Source: Kribbella sp. CA-293567 (GTDB lineage: Bacteria > Actinomycetota > Actinomycetes > Propionibacteriales > Kribbellaceae). From it: a DNA stretch of 64,000 bases. The stretch lies in assembly GCF_027627575.1 (NCBI RefSeq), contig NZ_CP114065.1, positions 806,001-870,000 of the forward strand. The letters run 5' to 3'. The notes under the pieces were generated by a model. It did no database searches. It worked only from the letters and a program-made list of their open reading frames with translations, and was not told where the DNA came from. This document shows, piece after piece, positions 32,702 through 42,772 of the stretch. Numbering within the stretch: position 1 is the stretch's first letter; every line of letters begins with the position of its first letter. The translations under genes were made by a program, and so were the position numbers.

Positions 32702-33675
32702 TCGTCGGGCACCTCCAACCGCGCCTTGAGCTGCTCGGGGGTCCACACCCCCTGTTCCCATCGAGTCTCCCAGGCAACACCGACATTTCTGAAGAGGTCT
32801 GGGACGATCTCGACACAGGCTTTCCGCACGTCTTCCGCGGTGGGTGTCGGGTCCCCGGTCTCCGCGATGACCTGCGCGAAGCGTGGAGACTTCTCCTTAT
32901 CGATGACGAAGGTCTTGGATCGACCGTACGCTGACACCTGGACCTCTAGCTCGTCCGGCTCTGCGTCATCTGGGAAGCCGAGCAGATGCCCTGCGTTAAC
33001 TCGCTTAGCTCTCAGGAGATCCAAGAGCGACTTTGGCAGGTGCTTCCCGGGACCGTCAGGACGGAGTGTCCTCTCTAGCCGGCCGACTCCGCGAGGTGTG
33101 CTGGCATCCGCGATGTCGGCACTCCAGTTGTACTGGTTCACTGAGCCCGTGATTCGATCAAGCTCGGCGGCCTGCATCCATGCGTCACTCTCAACAATGG
33201 ACTCGAACTTGAGCATGTGAGAGCCATAGTTTGCCTTGAATGCGGCCATAAACAGATCCAACAGGCGACGTGCTGGCACCTCCCTGCCCACACGCTCGAT
33301 CAAGACCAGCGCGTGTTTGGCGGCCTTCGGAACAAAAACGACCAGCCGGGCGTGGTAGGTGGCGGCCATATTCGGATCGCGTTGATGCACGATCTCGTGG
33401 TTGTCCACGTCGCGGGTCACGCCGGCTGTGCCAAAGTTCCCGCCCTCCACCTCCACGACTATCGTTCGCCCCCTAGTCGCGATGTCACCGAGAGCGGTGT
33501 ACACCTCCTTGGAGCGGTCCACGAGCCGATCAGGATCGAGAGCTTTCAAGAAGCCATAGAAAGCCAGCAACAGATCGCCGTCCGGCTTGTCGAAGGCTGA
33601 GACATCCAACAAGTCGTCTGGCTTCATTCGCGGATGAACTGAAACCTTCGTAACAAGAATCGAGTGCTTCGGCAT
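32698..33675 (-). CDS. 325-aa soluble protein of unknown family, partner of the membrane protein
   Basis: MPKHSILVTKVSVHPRMKPD follows a strong GGGGAGGGG RBS. No signal or membrane segment. Residues ~45-165 look alpha/beta (TRGRTIVVEVEGGNFGTAGV, TYHARLVVFVPKAAKHALVL, PARRLLDLFMAAFKANYG). A basic C-terminal part includes RAKRVNAGHLLGFPDDAEPD and VQVSAYGRSKTFVIDKEKS. No nuclease, ATPase or NADase motif I can name. It is translated just before the membrane protein, so a sensor/effector pair is a reasonable hypothesis. The DUF4868 protein KwaB has a similar length but I cannot show relation. Confidence 0.82.
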   Translation of the reverse strand: MPKHSILVTKVSVHPRMKPDDLLDVSAFDKPDGDLLLAFYGFLKALDPDRLVDRSKEVYTALGDIATRGRTIVVEVEGGNFGTAGVTRDVDNHEIVHQRDPNMAATYHARLVVFVPKAAKHALVLIERVGREVPARRLLDLFMAAFKANYGSHMLKFESIVESDAWMQAAELDRITGSVNQYNWSADIADASTPRGVGRLERTLRPDGPGKHLPKSLLDLLRAKRVNAGHLLGFPDDAEPDELEVQVSAYGRSKTFVIDKEKSPRFAQVIAETGDPTPTAEDVRKACVEIVPDLFRNVGVAWETRWEQGVWTPEQLKARLEVPDE

Positions 33676-33977
33676 GATCCCCTCCCCAAGATAGTCACGC
33701 CGTGTGGCCGGGATCGTACGTCAGCGGCTCGCTACACGACAGACCGCAGTCAGCAGGACCCCGGGAATCGTTCACAGCCCGTTATGGTGCGGCCCATAGC
33801 TTGGGACTTAGCGGAGGCCGCAGCGAGCCGGAACCGTCCTGGTACGGCATGGGGTGGCGGACCCTGCTAACAAGCGTGCTAACAACGGGGTGGACCGGGG
33901 TGGACCTGGAGGGACGATCTACCCCACAGCATGGCTCCCGGGATTGGCGGGTGGACTTCGGTAGACGGTGGTCGCTG
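33676..33977. other. 302-bp right-end intergenic region
   Basis: No credible gene. The left part must carry the promoter of the 325-aa gene. The right part carries short direct repeats next to the right attachment site. Confidence 0.6.
33866..33956 (+). repeat. Iterated short direct repeats beside attR
   Basis: GCTAACAA occurs at 33866-33873 and 33878-33885 (12-bp step). GGGGTGGACC occurs head-to-tail at 33887-33896 and 33897-33906, with GGGTGGAC again at 33949-33956. Their position 20-110 bp inside the right att repeat fits arm-type integrase or excisionase sites. Confidence 0.6.
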
Positions 33978-34077
33978 CACTCGTAATGAGAAGGTCATCG
34001 GTTCGATTCCGATAGGCGGCTCCACCAGAACCCCCAGGTCAGAGGCCAGTTTCCTCGCCCGGGGGTTTCTTGTTTCC
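33978..34077 (+). repeat. Right attachment repeat (attR), 100 bp
   Basis: Identical to 27618-27717: the tRNA-Thr 3' part from the anticodon stem, CCA and terminator. The 5' part of the tRNA is missing here, so this is not a functional gene. Confidence 0.95.
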
Positions 34078-34198
34078 GGCCTCCAACTCTCTCCGTGCCC
34101 CCGTGGTGCCCGGTCTTCACAGCTCTGCGCGAGTGCGCGGACATGTGCAGACTTCAATGAAGTGGATCAACCAGTGAGAGTCACACGACCGCTCGCTG

Positions 34199-34687
34199 TC
34201 AGGCTCGGAAGGGCTGACCATCTCGGCGCCCATGGCGGATCTCGGCAAGTGACCAAACTCCGAGGGAGTAGTCGTCGAGCGCGTACCCGCCCTCGGTCAG
34301 TAGCCGGTCCACAAGCTGCCGCATCTCGGCCTGGAAGTCCCCACGACCTGAGACCCGGACCTCCACCCATACTCCCGATAGCTCGTTGCTCACCCGCCGC
34401 ACGGCGTTCAGGTCAGAGGACGAGAACGATGCCTCGTCCGTCAGCGCCTGGATCAGTTCCGCGTCTGACTCGTAATACTTCATAGAAGCTTCGAGTCGTC
34501 GATCGGCAATCCCGAACCACTCCGAACCCGAGCGTTCACCCACGCTATTCAGCAGGGCTTTCACGCGCTCCCGCTGCATCCTCGGGAACACCTGCACAGA
34601 CTTCATCTTCGACAGTGTTCCAGGAGTCACGGGTATGCCGCGTTCAGCTGACGGGCGCACCCCAAAGCGCCGGATGAACGCCGTCAC
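34199..34687 (-). CDS. Hypothetical protein
   Basis: 162 aa, MTAFIRRFGVRPSAERGIPV. Helical middle (FPRMQRERVKALLNSVGERS) and a C-terminal part with VWVEVRVSGRGDFQAEMRQL and GYALDDYSLGVWSLAEIRHG. No signal, membrane helix or known motif. It lies just outside the right att repeat in AT-richer accessory DNA. An internal start (MKSVQVFPRMQ) is possible. Confidence 0.6.
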   Translation of the reverse strand: MTAFIRRFGVRPSAERGIPVTPGTLSKMKSVQVFPRMQRERVKALLNSVGERSGSEWFGIADRRLEASMKYYESDAELIQALTDEASFSSSDLNAVRRVSNELSGVWVEVRVSGRGDFQAEMRQLVDRLLTEGGYALDDYSLGVWSLAEIRHGRRDGQPFRA

Positions 34688-34836
34688 GCTCGTTCGCCAG
34701 TTGAACTAGGCTCGGCTGGTGTTCGAGTTCGCGATTCAAGGCCCGCGCCGTATCCGCCTCCGGATCGGGCGATGGCACTTCCGGACCTGGCGGTCCTGGG
34801 TCATGAAGCTGCCCAGCGGGGTACCGAGCGCCGGAG

Positions 34837-35019
34837 TTGGTCTACATCGTCGAGTGGCTTGATGACGATGACATGAGCCTCGGCCAGATCGGCGCGTTCT
34901 TCTCTGAGGAGACGGCGCAGGCGTGCATCGCCCAGCTTGAGGCGGAAGGCCGCACCGACCTAGCTATCAACATGATCGCGGTCCACTCCCGGCTACAGGA
35001 CTGGGAGTGGAACCCCTAG
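34837..35019 (+). CDS. Small acidic hypothetical protein
   Basis: 60 aa, VYIVEWLDDDDMSLGQIGAF and DLAINMIAVHSRLQDWEWNP. TTG start is forced by an upstream in-frame stop at 34804. An overlapping 47-aa basic frame (34719-34862, VFEFAIQGPRRIRLRIGRWH) runs before it in another frame. Together they look like a compact small-gene pair of the kind found on mobile elements; both are tentative. Confidence 0.42.
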   Translation: MVYIVEWLDDDDMSLGQIGAFFSEETAQACIAQLEAEGRTDLAINMIAVHSRLQDWEWNP

Positions 35020-35275
35020 CTGACTTATGTTGTACTACGGCCGATCGGCGAGGGCGACCTGCAGTTTCTGCAAGGTCTGATCAGCGATCCGGAGGAAGCC
35101 ACTCCTAGCTTGGCATCGAGTTGGCGCGTTCTTACCGCGGTCGTGGTGTCGGTACGCGTGTTCATCAACTTGTCGTCGCCTACCTGTTCGCGAAACCCTC
35201 TTCCGCCGCATCGAGGCCTATGCCGAGGAGGGACTGATCGCACAAGAGCCTCAGGAAGCCGGCGTGGCTTTCTGA
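35020..35275 (+). pseudogene. Broken GNAT acetyltransferase
   Basis: Three frames carry successive pieces of one GNAT protein. YVVLRPIGEGDLQFLQGLIS (frame of 35020) is the N-terminus, RGRGVGTRVHQLVVAYLFA (frame of 35136) is the acetyl-CoA loop, and LFRRIEAYAEEGLIAQEPQE (frame of 35198, stop at 35275) is the following strand/helix. The central strands are deleted and two frameshifts separate the pieces, so it is inactive. Confidence 0.6.
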
Positions 35276-35284
35276 GGCTCTTGT
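35242..35284 (-). terminator. Long hairpin downstream of the methyltransferase
   Basis: ACAAGAGCCTCAGGAAGCC pairs with GGCTTTCTGAGGCTCTTGT over 19 bp with a single G-T wobble and a 5-nt loop. It lies 36 bp after the methyltransferase stop on the reverse strand and overlaps the end of the GNAT remnant. Confidence 0.75.
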
Positions 35285-35319
35285 GGTTCTGCGGGGTGGA
35301 GCGACGAGGCGGGCCGAGG

Positions 35320-36141
35320 TCAGCGGAGTACTGCGACGCCGCCGTACTCGATCCACTCTGCGGTCTCCTGCTTCGGGGGTGCTTCGTTGTTCGGGCGCCA
35401 GGTGGAGACCTCTACGAGGCCCGGATCAAGGATGTCCATTCCCTCGAACCACTCGGCTACGTCCTTTTCCTGGCGGACGCGGCCCCAGTTGCCGTGCGTG
35501 GTTTCGTCCATGAACTTGGTGACGGAGTCGCGGATCGTGGCGTCCTCGCTGACGAGTTGGCACATCACCATGCAACTGCCTGGTACCAGGCGTTCGGTGA
35601 CTCGGCGGACCACGGCCATCGGGCCGTCGGTCTCGCTGTCCGGGATGCAGTGGAACACCGAGTTGAACAGCACTGCGACGGGCTGGGAGAAGTCGATCAG
35701 GCGCACGGTGTCGGGGTGCGAGAAGATCGCTTCGGTGTCGCGCATGTCGGCCTCGATGACCGTCGTCCTGCGCTCGTCCTCGACCAGCAGGGCGCGGCCG
35801 TGCGCGCTCACCAGCGGGTCGATGTCGATGTAGACGACATGGGGCTCGTCGGTGACCTGCTGCGCGACCTGGTGCACGTTGTTCTGCGTGGGCAGGCCCG
35901 ATCCGTGGTCGAGGAACTGCCTGATTCCGTGCTCCGCAGCCAGCGCCCGTACCGCGCGCTGCATGAACTGCCGGTTGTTGACGGCCAGCGCGCGGGTGCT
36001 CGGAACGACCTTGTCCAGCTCGTCGACGGCCGCGCGGTCGGCAGCGAAGTTGTCCTTGCCGCCGAGGTAGTAGTCGTACATGCGCGCCGCTGTCGGAACG
36101 GAGGTGTCGAATTTAGCCGGAGGCTGTTCGTCAGGCTGCAT
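35320..36141 (-). CDS. SAM-dependent methyltransferase, PF04672 (DUF574) type
   Basis: 273 aa from MQPDEQPPAKFDTSVPTAAR. Typical opening MYDYYLGGKDNFAADRAAVD, then FLDHGSGLPTQNNVHQVAQQ, equivalent to the SAM-binding glycine motif, and VVYIDIDPLVSAHGRALL. This family is expanded in actinomycetes with undefined substrates, often beside XRE regulators. It stands alone here. The upstream in-frame ATG at 36186 is less likely because family members begin near the chosen one. Confidence 0.9.
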   Translation of the reverse strand: MQPDEQPPAKFDTSVPTAARMYDYYLGGKDNFAADRAAVDELDKVVPSTRALAVNNRQFMQRAVRALAAEHGIRQFLDHGSGLPTQNNVHQVAQQVTDEPHVVYIDIDPLVSAHGRALLVEDERRTTVIEADMRDTEAIFSHPDTVRLIDFSQPVAVLFNSVFHCIPDSETDGPMAVVRRVTERLVPGSCMVMCQLVSEDATIRDSVTKFMDETTHGNWGRVRQEKDVAEWFEGMDILDPGLVEVSTWRPNNEAPPKQETAEWIEYGGVAVLR

Positions 36142-36322
36142 TATCTCCCCAAGTGCCGAGTCGGGCGGTCGCCCGACCGAGGACACATTACTTACCCCGC
36201 TGGCCAGCGGTGATGTGCCCGGTACGGTGTGTGAGTCTGAGCGCCTACTTTAGCCGGACCACCGGGGCTGATGACACAAGCTGGCAACGACTTCACATAC
36301 CTCTGCAGTCGTCGTATGGAGT

Positions 36323-36649
36323 TCAAATGCTGGGTCGGCGGCGGCGTACGGCGAGCATGGCAATGCCGATGGGTATCGCTGCTGCGGCTGTGCCTGCTGC
36401 CAGGTTGAATCGGGTTTGGCCGGCCTGGCGGCAGCGGTGGGCGATGTCTTCGCTGTCTGGGGGTGGTTCGCCGCCGGGGTAGTTGTTGGCGTCGTTCAGC
36501 ACCGTGTCGTAGGGCGCGAGGCAGGTGTAGGTGGCTGCTCGGCTGGTGTTGTCGATGGTGGGGTTGTCGAACATCAACCAGATGGCCGCGAGGGGTAGTG
36601 CGATCGCCAGCGCCGTTAGTAGGCGGCGGAAGGCTGGGGATCTGGTCAT
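36323..36649 (-). CDS. Small two-helix membrane protein
   Basis: 108 aa from MTRSPAFRRLLTALAIALPL: helix one LLTALAIALPLAAIWLMF, an extracytoplasmic loop with two Cys (TYTCLAPYDTVLNDANNYPG, DIAHRCRQAGQ), then helix two FNLAAGTAAAAIPIGIAML and a basic tail. Likely a disulfide-bonded outer loop. Function unknown. Confidence 0.65.
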   Translation of the reverse strand: MTRSPAFRRLLTALAIALPLAAIWLMFDNPTIDNTSRAATYTCLAPYDTVLNDANNYPGGEPPPDSEDIAHRCRQAGQTRFNLAAGTAAAAIPIGIAMLAVRRRRPSI

Positions 36650-36896
36650 GGCGGGAAGCCTGACACAGGCAACCGAGGTCGCCGTGTCACCAGTGCCCGC
36701 ACATACCGCGATCGCATCCGAATGGGGCAGGCGACCTGGCGGACGACTTTCGCGCGACACCTGGCGGAAAACAGCGCGGACTGGTTGGCCTTGAGGCGGC
36801 TCTGGCGACGTTGATCGACTTCGATCGAGAATCGGCTGTGGCTGGTCGGCGGGGGCAGGGTGAGGGGCGTACAGGTGGCTCTGCGAAAGGACTCGT

Positions 36897-37253
36897 GTGA
36901 ACAAGACAAAGCTGATCCGGATCATGACGGCGGCGGCTGTTGTGGGGACTGGACTGGTGGGCGGCGTGGGTGCCGGTACCGCGAGCGCAGCTCCGAACTG
37001 CAACCAGTACGGGCCTCTGCGGGACGGCCGGACGCTGCAGTCCATCGGCTCGATTCCGTACAAGGCTGGTCCCGCGGCGGAGTGCCCGACCTACCGGAGT
37101 CTTGAGGGCAGGGCCGTCATCCACTGTCAGAAGAAGAACACCTACGGGAACATCTGGTTCTTCGTTCGCCACCAGGCGACGGGGCAGACGGGGTGGATCT
37201 ACAAGGGTGACACGACGCTGTACCCCGACGGCATCAAGTGGTGCAACCCGTAG
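36897..37253 (+). CDS. Small secreted Cys-rich protein, SH3-like
   Basis: 118 aa, GTG start with GAAAGGA upstream. Signal peptide (TAAAVVGTGLVGGVGAGTASAA) and a mature part of ~85 residues with four cysteines (PNCNQY, AECPTY, IHCQKK, KWCNP). NIWFFVRHQATGQTGWIYKG resembles the last strands of bacterial SH3 domains. Small secreted proteins of this type are common in actinomycetes. Confidence 0.8.
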   Translation: MNKTKLIRIMTAAAVVGTGLVGGVGAGTASAAPNCNQYGPLRDGRTLQSIGSIPYKAGPAAECPTYRSLEGRAVIHCQKKNTYGNIWFFVRHQATGQTGWIYKGDTTLYPDGIKWCNP

Positions 37254-37275
37254 GGGACACCGGTACGAATACCGC

Positions 37276-37312
37276 GACGGCCGCAGGAAGCTTCAGCCTT
37301 CCTGCGGCCGTC
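37276..37312 (+). terminator. Hairpin downstream of the secreted protein
   Basis: GACGGCCGCAGGAAG and CTTCCTGCGGCCGTC form a perfect 15-bp stem with a 7-nt loop, 22 bp after the stop codon and before the convergent UvrA-like gene. Confidence 0.8.
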
Positions 37313-37353
37313 TGCGTGTCCGCGGGCGCCGCCGGGATGGTTGACATCGGCAC

Positions 37354-39744
<2,391 letters not shown>

Positions 39745-39807
39745 CGGTTCTCCATCTCGTCGGGCGGCGCCGTCCCCGGCGGCGCCACCTGGCAGGGCAG
39801 TGCGGAA

Positions 39808-40236
39808 CTACTCGGCGACCTGCTGCTGAGCGATCTGCTGAAGGCGGACCATGTTGCCGGCCGGATCCCGGAAGGCGCAGTCGCGGACGCCGTACGGCTG
39901 GTCGATCGGTTCCTGGACGACCTCGACGTCGGTGGCCTGCAGTTTCGCGAAGGCCGCGTCCACGTCGGGGGTGGCCAGCAGGATGCCGGCGTAGGTGCCC
40001 TTGGCCATCATCTCGACGATGACCTTGCGCTCGTCCTCGGTGATGCCGGGGTCGACCGCCGGCGGGTGCAGCACGATGCTGGTACCGGGCTGGCCGGGCG
40101 GGCCGACCGTCAGCCAGCGCATGCCGTTGTAGCCGACGTCGTTGCGCAGTTCGAAGCCGAGCGCGTCGCGGTAGAACGCGAGCGCGGCGTCCGGGTCGTG
40201 GTGGGGCAGGAAGCTCGCACTGATCGTGATGTCCAT
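39808..40236 (-). CDS. VOC superfamily protein
   Basis: 142 aa from MDITISASFLPHHDPDAALA. VOC fold: AFYRDALGFELRNDVGYNGM, LLATPDVDAAFAKLQATDVE and GVRDCAFRDPAGNMVRLQQI. It follows an AraC regulator by 5 nt in the same direction (start 40236), or overlaps it if ATG 40245 is used, so the two are one operon. Such AraC-VOC pairs are frequent in actinobacteria. Confidence 0.88.
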   Translation of the reverse strand: MDITISASFLPHHDPDAALAFYRDALGFELRNDVGYNGMRWLTVGPPGQPGTSIVLHPPAVDPGITEDERKVIVEMMAKGTYAGILLATPDVDAAFAKLQATDVEVVQEPIDQPYGVRDCAFRDPAGNMVRLQQIAQQQVAE

Positions 40237-40241
40237 GCCGA

Positions 40242-40697
<456 letters not shown>

Positions 40698-40819
40698 CCG
40701 AAAGATCGTGCCATATTCCCCGCCACCTCGGCAGCAGGAAGTGCCTGGCGCAACTTTCCCGGAGTTCTTCTCATCGTGCTTCCTGCCAGGGGGAGAGTAC
40801 GAACCAGTTGGAGGAAGTC

Positions 40820-42772
40820 GTGACGGGTCGACTTGCAATGGGCGCGACGGTGGGGTTCGCGCTCGCGCTGGGCGGGCTGGTGGTCGCGCCGGCCGAGATT
40901 CAGGCCGCGCCGCCGCGACCCGGAATCGCGGTGCTGCCGGATCTGCCGGAGCCGGGGGTGGCGCAGTTCGATCCGGCCGGGAGCAACGTCGTACCGGCGG
41001 TTGCCGCGGCGGCGACCGATCTGCGGAAGTCGTCCCGGAAGACGACCGCCGCGGGCACCGGCACCTACACCTGCTCCGGCTTCAGCACGGTGGACGACGC
41101 CACCACCGTCGCGATGCTGCAGGCCGACACCTACGCCTGGGGACCGTACGCCGCTTACCGAGTGGGCAACGGCAGCGGAAACGTCAACTGGCGGGTCAAT
41201 CCGTACAAGAACCCCAGCTGGTACATGTGGTTGCACTCACTTCGTTGGCTGGGGCAAGGAATTCTGGCCGGCAGTCAGGGCGACCTGGCCGCGCTGAACC
41301 GGGTCACGGCGATCACCAGGGACTGGGTCACCGACAACCCGTACTCGTGGAAGGGCGACATCGGCGCCTACGAGTCCACGATGCACCGGACCAACGTGCT
41401 GCTCTGCGTCCGGGCCGCGATTCTCGCGGGGCTCGGCGCCGACGCCCTACCGGCGGCGTACGGCTGGCTCGACGTGGCGCTGGTCAACCACGCCAGGTTT
41501 CTGATCGCCAACTGGAGCGGTGCCTGGAACCACGGCACCGACGAGAGCATCGCGCTCTTCGGTGTCGGCTGCACGCTGAACCGCGAGGACTACAAGACCA
41601 CCGCGCAGAACCGGCTGGCCAGCGGGATCACCACCGCGATCGATGCTCAGGGATCGACCAACGAGCAGTCCACCGCCTACGCGCAGTTCAACTACTCGCT
41701 GTGGGGACGCGCCGTCGCCGCGCTCGAAGCCTGCGGAGCCGACCCCGGTACGACGATCGACGAGCGCCGGGAGCTGCTGGCCGGCTGGCTGGCCCTCGCC
41801 ACCAACTCGCTCGGCAAGCTGCACCAGCTCGGCGACTCCGAGGTGGTCTCCACCAGCCCGATCACCGGTACGCCGCTGCACTACGCGGGCAGCAACGGGG
41901 TCGAGGGGCTGGCCCCGGAGCGCCGGATCGGCACCTTCGACGCCGGTTTCGTGTTCGGCCGGACCGGCTGGGGGCAGACGCGACCGTTTCGCCAGGAGTC
42001 GACGTACAGCATCCGGTACGGGCCCTCCCGCGCTCTCCACGGGCACAGCGACCACACCGCGATCACCTACACCTCCCGCGGCCGCGACATCCTGATCGAC
42101 GCCGGTCACGCCGGCTACCAGCCCGACGTCTGGCGCACCTGGGCCAAGAGCCAGTACGCCGCCAGCTCGATGACCACCCCGCTCGCCGCGGAGACCTACC
42201 CGGCCACCAAGCTGACCAGGAAGGCCTTCACCCCGACGTCGGAGTTCTACGAGTTCGCCGATTCGCCGGGCGCGGGGATCAGCCGCAACCGCGCGGTCCT
42301 GGTGCTCAAGGACCCCGACCTGATCGTCAGTCTCGACCGGGCCAGTGCCAAGGCGCCGCAGCAGTTCCAGACGCTGTGGCACCTGCCCTCGGACCAGCGG
42401 GCGACGGTCTACTCGCGAACGACGGCGATCGGGGCGAAGGCCGGTGACGACACCCGGACCATCCTGTTCCAGGTCCCGTACCGGCAGGCGCTGCCGGCCG
42501 GCGCGATCCTGGTCAAGCAGGGCCAGACCAAGCCGATCCAGGGCTGGCACTACCCGAACATCTTCACCCGCACGCCGGCCCCGACGCTGATGTTCGCCCG
42601 GTCCGGCACCAGCGCGTCGATCCTGTCCGTGATCGCGCCGGTGCCGGCCACCGGATCCGTGCAGTACAAGGGCCGCTGGTCCGGTACGACGTACATCGTC
42701 GACCTGGTGGCCGGCGGCAAGAAGGTGTCCTTCGGGATCACCGCCGGCGGAGCCCTCTACCGGGTCAACTGA
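40820..42772 (+). CDS. Secreted heparinase II/III-like polysaccharide lyase
   Basis: 650 aa, GTG start with GGAGGA upstream. Signal peptide MTGRLAMGATVGFALALGG to AEIQA. An alpha/alpha-toroid (about residues 100-370: NPSWYMWLHSLRWLGQGILA, WNHGTDESIALFGVGCTLNR) is followed by a beta-sandwich with YGPSRALHGHSDHTAITYTS and LIDAGHAGYQ, the usual catalytic region. Heparinase II/III-type lyases cleave uronic-acid polymers. It converges on and overlaps the MMPL gene by 16 bp. Confidence 0.83.
   Translation: MTGRLAMGATVGFALALGGLVVAPAEIQAAPPRPGIAVLPDLPEPGVAQFDPAGSNVVPAVAAAATDLRKSSRKTTAAGTGTYTCSGFSTVDDATTVAMLQADTYAWGPYAAYRVGNGSGNVNWRVNPYKNPSWYMWLHSLRWLGQGILAGSQGDLAALNRVTAITRDWVTDNPYSWKGDIGAYESTMHRTNVLLCVRAAILAGLGADALPAAYGWLDVALVNHARFLIANWSGAWNHGTDESIALFGVGCTLNREDYKTTAQNRLASGITTAIDAQGSTNEQSTAYAQFNYSLWGRAVAALEACGADPGTTIDERRELLAGWLALATNSLGKLHQLGDSEVVSTSPITGTPLHYAGSNGVEGLAPERRIGTFDAGFVFGRTGWGQTRPFRQESTYSIRYGPSRALHGHSDHTAITYTSRGRDILIDAGHAGYQPDVWRTWAKSQYAASSMTTPLAAETYPATKLTRKAFTPTSEFYEFADSPGAGISRNRAVLVLKDPDLIVSLDRASAKAPQQFQTLWHLPSDQRATVYSRTTAIGAKAGDDTRTILFQVPYRQALPAGAILVKQGQTKPIQGWHYPNIFTRTPAPTLMFARSGTSASILSVIAPVPATGSVQYKGRWSGTTYIVDLVAGGKKVSFGITAGGALYRVN

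Larger units (their letters stand above)
27618..34077. mobile_element. tRNA-Thr-targeted integrative element, integrase lost
   Basis: Bounded by 100-bp direct repeats that include the tRNA-Thr 3' part. Inside are an integrase C-terminal remnant at the left end, a small-protein/DUF6879/XRE module, a zinc-like small protein, a P-loop ATPase and the coupled 325-aa plus membrane-protein pair. No intact recombinase, replication or conjugation gene is seen, so it is a fixed remnant or one mobilised in trans. Several intergenic stretches look decayed. Confidence 0.88.

Noticed and set aside
32180..33675. Assignment of the coupled pair as a Kiwa system
   Set aside because: Sizes and topology are similar, but gene order is reversed and I cannot identify DUF4868 or KwaA sequence features. 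Left as unknown.
27618..34077. Prophage
   Set aside because: No capsid, terminase, tail or lysis gene is present in the element.
33879..34157. Reverse-strand frame containing PPIGIEPMTFSLR
   Set aside because: This peptide is the well-known artefact of translating a tRNA gene in reverse; it comes from the att copy of tRNA-Thr. The same applies to the portion of the integrase-tail frame that crosses 27618-27661.
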